A stretch of DNA of 64,000 bases from NCBI GenBank assembly GCA_964019335.1, contig OZ025711.1:248001-312000 (forward strand), in the 5' to 3' direction. Position 1 is the stretch's first letter, and each line of letters starts with the position of its first letter. Both the position numbers and the translations under genes were made by a program. The stretch is from Diplonema japonicum. Its lineage: Eukaryota > Euglenozoa > Diplonemea > Diplonemida > Diplonemidae. A model generated the notes under the pieces. The model was not told the origin of the DNA and made no database searches. It saw nothing but the letters and a program-made list of their open reading frames with translations. This document shows positions 62,249-64,000 of the stretch, one piece after another.

Positions 62249-63895
62249 TCACTGGCACGGGGCGTTGGGAGGGAAGAGGCTCTTGCAGTGGAAGCGAGTG
62301 TCCTCGACATGCAACTTGCGCCCTGCAGAGATGACCTGCCCGTAGATGCGCGACTTCTCGATCTCGAGCCTGACGCCCTCATCCTGCGTCACAAGGGTCC
62401 CGTGCAGGGTCACGTTCTTCATAAGCATGTTGGTGTCGTGGTGGCCCTTCCAGTAGGAGCTCCAGTGCCAGTCGTTGTGGTCGTTGTCCTCGTGGTGGTG
62501 GTGGTGGTGGTTGTGGTGCCAACCCCACCAGTGGTGGATGTACTTGCACTCCCTCTCCCTCTGTCGGTCGTCGTGGCTCTCGCAAACCTGCTTCATGTTG
62601 TAGACAGTGAAGGGTGCTCCGAGGGACCTCCCCTCGAACACGGTGTCCCTCAGGGTGTCCAGCCTGTGGTCCAGATGCCCGTACTCGATGTTCAGGATGA
62701 CCCAACCAGAGGCCCTCACAGTCATCGTGGGCTTCGGGTCCGTGACCCACTCGCCCTCGTCGTCGTCGTCGTTGCTGCTGCTGCCGCTGTCGTCGCCACC
62801 GTTGTTCCTGTTGGGCGGCTGGTGGTGGTGGACGCGCCTTGGGTGCGGCGTGGGGATGAGCCATTCGTTCCCGGCGACCGCGAAAACGTTGTACAGGTCG
62901 CCGTCCCCCTCCAGCTGCATGTTGTTCCCGTTGTCGACAACGACGCTCGTCGTGGTGTCCGGCGTCAGCAACTCCACCTCGCAGCGGGACTGGTTCTGGT
63001 CGGGGCAGCTGATCTTCATGGCACCCGTGCGGAGGGGCGGAAGGCTCAGGAGCGCCTCAGAGAAATCGGTGATGTTGTCGGTGGCGCTTCCTGCCCTGAG
63101 CTCCGGGACAGGTGCGTCGCAGTGGTCCGCAAGCGGCTCAACGCTGCCAGCGACAACCCTGTTCGCGACACTCCTCTTCAAGACGACGTCCTCGACGGAG
63201 CCGACCTCCCCGACGGTCGTGTTCTCCAGGTGCACCTCCCCGACGGAGAAGGCCTGGAACTGCGTCGCGTTCCCGATCTCTCCGATCCCGCCCTGCGAGC
63301 GGGGGTGCTGCACGCGCACCACCTGCTCCCAGGTCGCCGTCGTCTCGCAGTGGTCCCGCGTGGTCCACCTCCTCGTCACAGCGGCGAGCCCCTCGCTGCA
63401 GCTCTGTGCGTCGCTGTGGAAGTCGAAGGCAACGTCCGCGTACTCCAGCTTCACCGGGTAGGACACGAGGTTCAGGGCCGCCATGTCCGGGTGGGTCGCG
63501 ATGTCCTCCACGAGGGGCACCCCTGTCGCAGAGGGCCCGTAGTCAGACAAGAAGTGCACGAACTGGTCCTCCGCGGGGGTTTGGATGAACTGCGGGGGGA
63601 ACAGGTCCTCGACTGTGATGTTTTGCACCCGCGTCTCCGTAAGGGAGTCCGGGTAGGCGGCGTCGAAGCCCTCGCCGCAATCCGCGTAGTGCGGCTGCAC
63701 CTTCCATGTCCTCTCGATCACCCACACCCCGCACGACACGAGCACGGGCTCTGCGTCCTTGAAATCGATGCTGAAGGGCGTCCCGCAGTAGGCCTCCCCG
63801 GTCGGTGTCCCCAGCCCGCTCGAGGGCGCGAGGGAGTGCGTGGTGTTGATCGTCGCGTCCTCCGGGAAGGTCACGAACCGCGGCTTCACCGAGTG
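62249..63895 (-). CDS. Giant secreted surface protein, array copy 4 (3' part only)
   Basis: The C-terminal 548 residues plus stop are present and in frame up to the N gap. They include the second HYR-like module, the His-rich insertion and the anchor-like C-terminal domain. Any internal start such as the GTG near 63889 is an artefact of the gap. The truncation is an assembly limit, not evidence of a broken gene. Confidence 0.9.
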   Translation of the reverse strand, partial: HSVKPRFVTFPEDATINTTHSLAPSSGLGTPTGEAYCGTPFSIDFKDAEPVLVSCGVWVIERTWKVQPHYADCGEGFDAAYPDSLTETRVQNITVEDLFPPQFIQTPAEDQFVHFLSDYGPSATGVPLVEDIATHPDMAALNLVSYPVKLEYADVAFDFHSDAQSCSEGLAAVTRRWTTRDHCETTATWEQVVRVQHPRSQGGIGEIGNATQFQAFSVGEVHLENTTVGEVGSVEDVVLKRSVANRVVAGSVEPLADHCDAPVPELRAGSATDNITDFSEALLSLPPLRTGAMKISCPDQNQSRCEVELLTPDTTTSVVVDNGNNMQLEGDGDLYNVFAVAGNEWLIPTPHPRRVHHHQPPNRNNGGDDSGSSSNDDDDEGEWVTDPKPTMTVRASGWVILNIEYGHLDHRLDTLRDTVFEGRSLGAPFTVYNMKQVCESHDDRQRERECKYIHHWWGWHHNHHHHHHEDNDHNDWHWSSYWKGHHDTNMLMKNVTLHGTLVTQDEGVRLEIEKSRIYGQVISAGRKLHVEDTRFHCKSLFPPNAPCQ

Positions 63896-64000
63896 NNNNN
63901 NNNNNNNNNNNNNNNNNNNNNNNNNNNNNNNNNNNNNNNNNNNNNNNNNNNNNNNNNNNNNNNNNNNNNNNNNNNNNNNNNNNNNNNNNNNNNNNNNNNN
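63896..64000. other. Assembly gap (N run)
   Basis: There are 105 N characters to the window end, inside array copy 4. The number of further copies cannot be known from here. Confidence 0.99.

Larger units (their letters stand above)
36354..63895. repeat. Tandem array of ~8.39-kb units (three full copies plus a truncated fourth)
   Basis: Corresponding points recur at 36546, 44935, 53336 and 61713, giving periods of 8,389, 8,401 and 8,377 bp. The differences (+12 and -24) equal the differences in gene length caused by 12-bp PTPV repeats. The three inner spacers are all 949 bp. The only amino-acid difference outside the repeats that I saw is Thr in copy 1 against Ala in copies 2 and 3 (base 38827). 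The array runs into an N gap, so its copy number is unknown. Confidence 0.95.

Noticed and set aside
1-64000. Spliced-leader RNA, rRNA or snRNA genes
   Set aside because: I looked for donor-like GT after a short exon with a following Sm site, and for U2, U4, U5 and U6 core sequences. Nothing convincing was seen in the spacers.

Overview
This window is nuclear DNA of a unicellular, probably flagellated eukaryote. Every gene I can support lies on the minus strand, across the whole 64 kb. Neighbours in the left third are often only 65-140 bp apart, and many start codons sit 2-60 nt downstream of a pyrimidine-rich AG. This is the layout of a directional gene cluster whose transcript is cut up by spliced-leader trans-splicing. 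Together with short conventional GT-AG introns in some genes and an axonemal-type dynein, it suggests Euglenozoa, possibly a diplonemid. That placement is inference: no spliced-leader RNA gene is visible. Coding DNA is GC-rich, while spacers and introns are packed with A/T homopolymers.

Region 1 (1-26.4 kb, compact). In + coordinate order: an acidic unknown protein cut by the window edge, an amidohydrolase-2 enzyme, a Ser/Arg-rich basic protein with one probable 45-bp intron, exosome subunit RRP40, a 1.25-kb Mutator-like (MULE) element, a zinc-finger ORF that looks like a retroelement remnant, a secreted purple acid phosphatase, a large coiled-coil/Gln-rich protein with SH3b-like domains, an alpha/beta-hydrolase without its nucleophile serine, and an intronless 3,709-residue dynein heavy chain with a damaged AAA1 Walker B motif.

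Region 2 (26.5-36.3 kb, homopolymer-rich, introns 31-59 bp). It holds a small Pro-rich protein, a NEK kinase with three introns, a 56-residue membrane protein, a seven-exon SAM-KH-helicase-C protein without a DEAD domain, SmD2 with three introns, and a TLC-domain membrane protein. Of the 13 cis-introns proposed in the window, 12 are phase 0, and several carry a poly(A) run directly before the 3' AG.

Region 3 (36.35-64 kb) is a tandem array of about 8.39-kb units. Three complete copies and one gap-truncated copy each encode a secreted protein of about 2,480 residues, with PTPV repeats, Cys-rich motifs, a duplicated HYR-like module and a His-rich C-terminus resembling choice-of-anchor A domains. 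Unit lengths differ only by the number of 12-bp PTPV repeats, and I saw one amino-acid substitution. The 949-bp spacers have the same length in all copies.

Functionally the window mixes RNA metabolism (RRP40, SmD2, SAM-KH-helicase C), cilium-related candidates (dynein, NEK, perhaps the SH3b protein) and cell-surface or secreted proteins (array proteins, phosphatase). I see no operon-like pathway logic. The most novel items are the SAM-KH-degenerate helicase fusion, the array of giant surface-protein genes, the ultrashort poly(A) introns and the MULE-like element.
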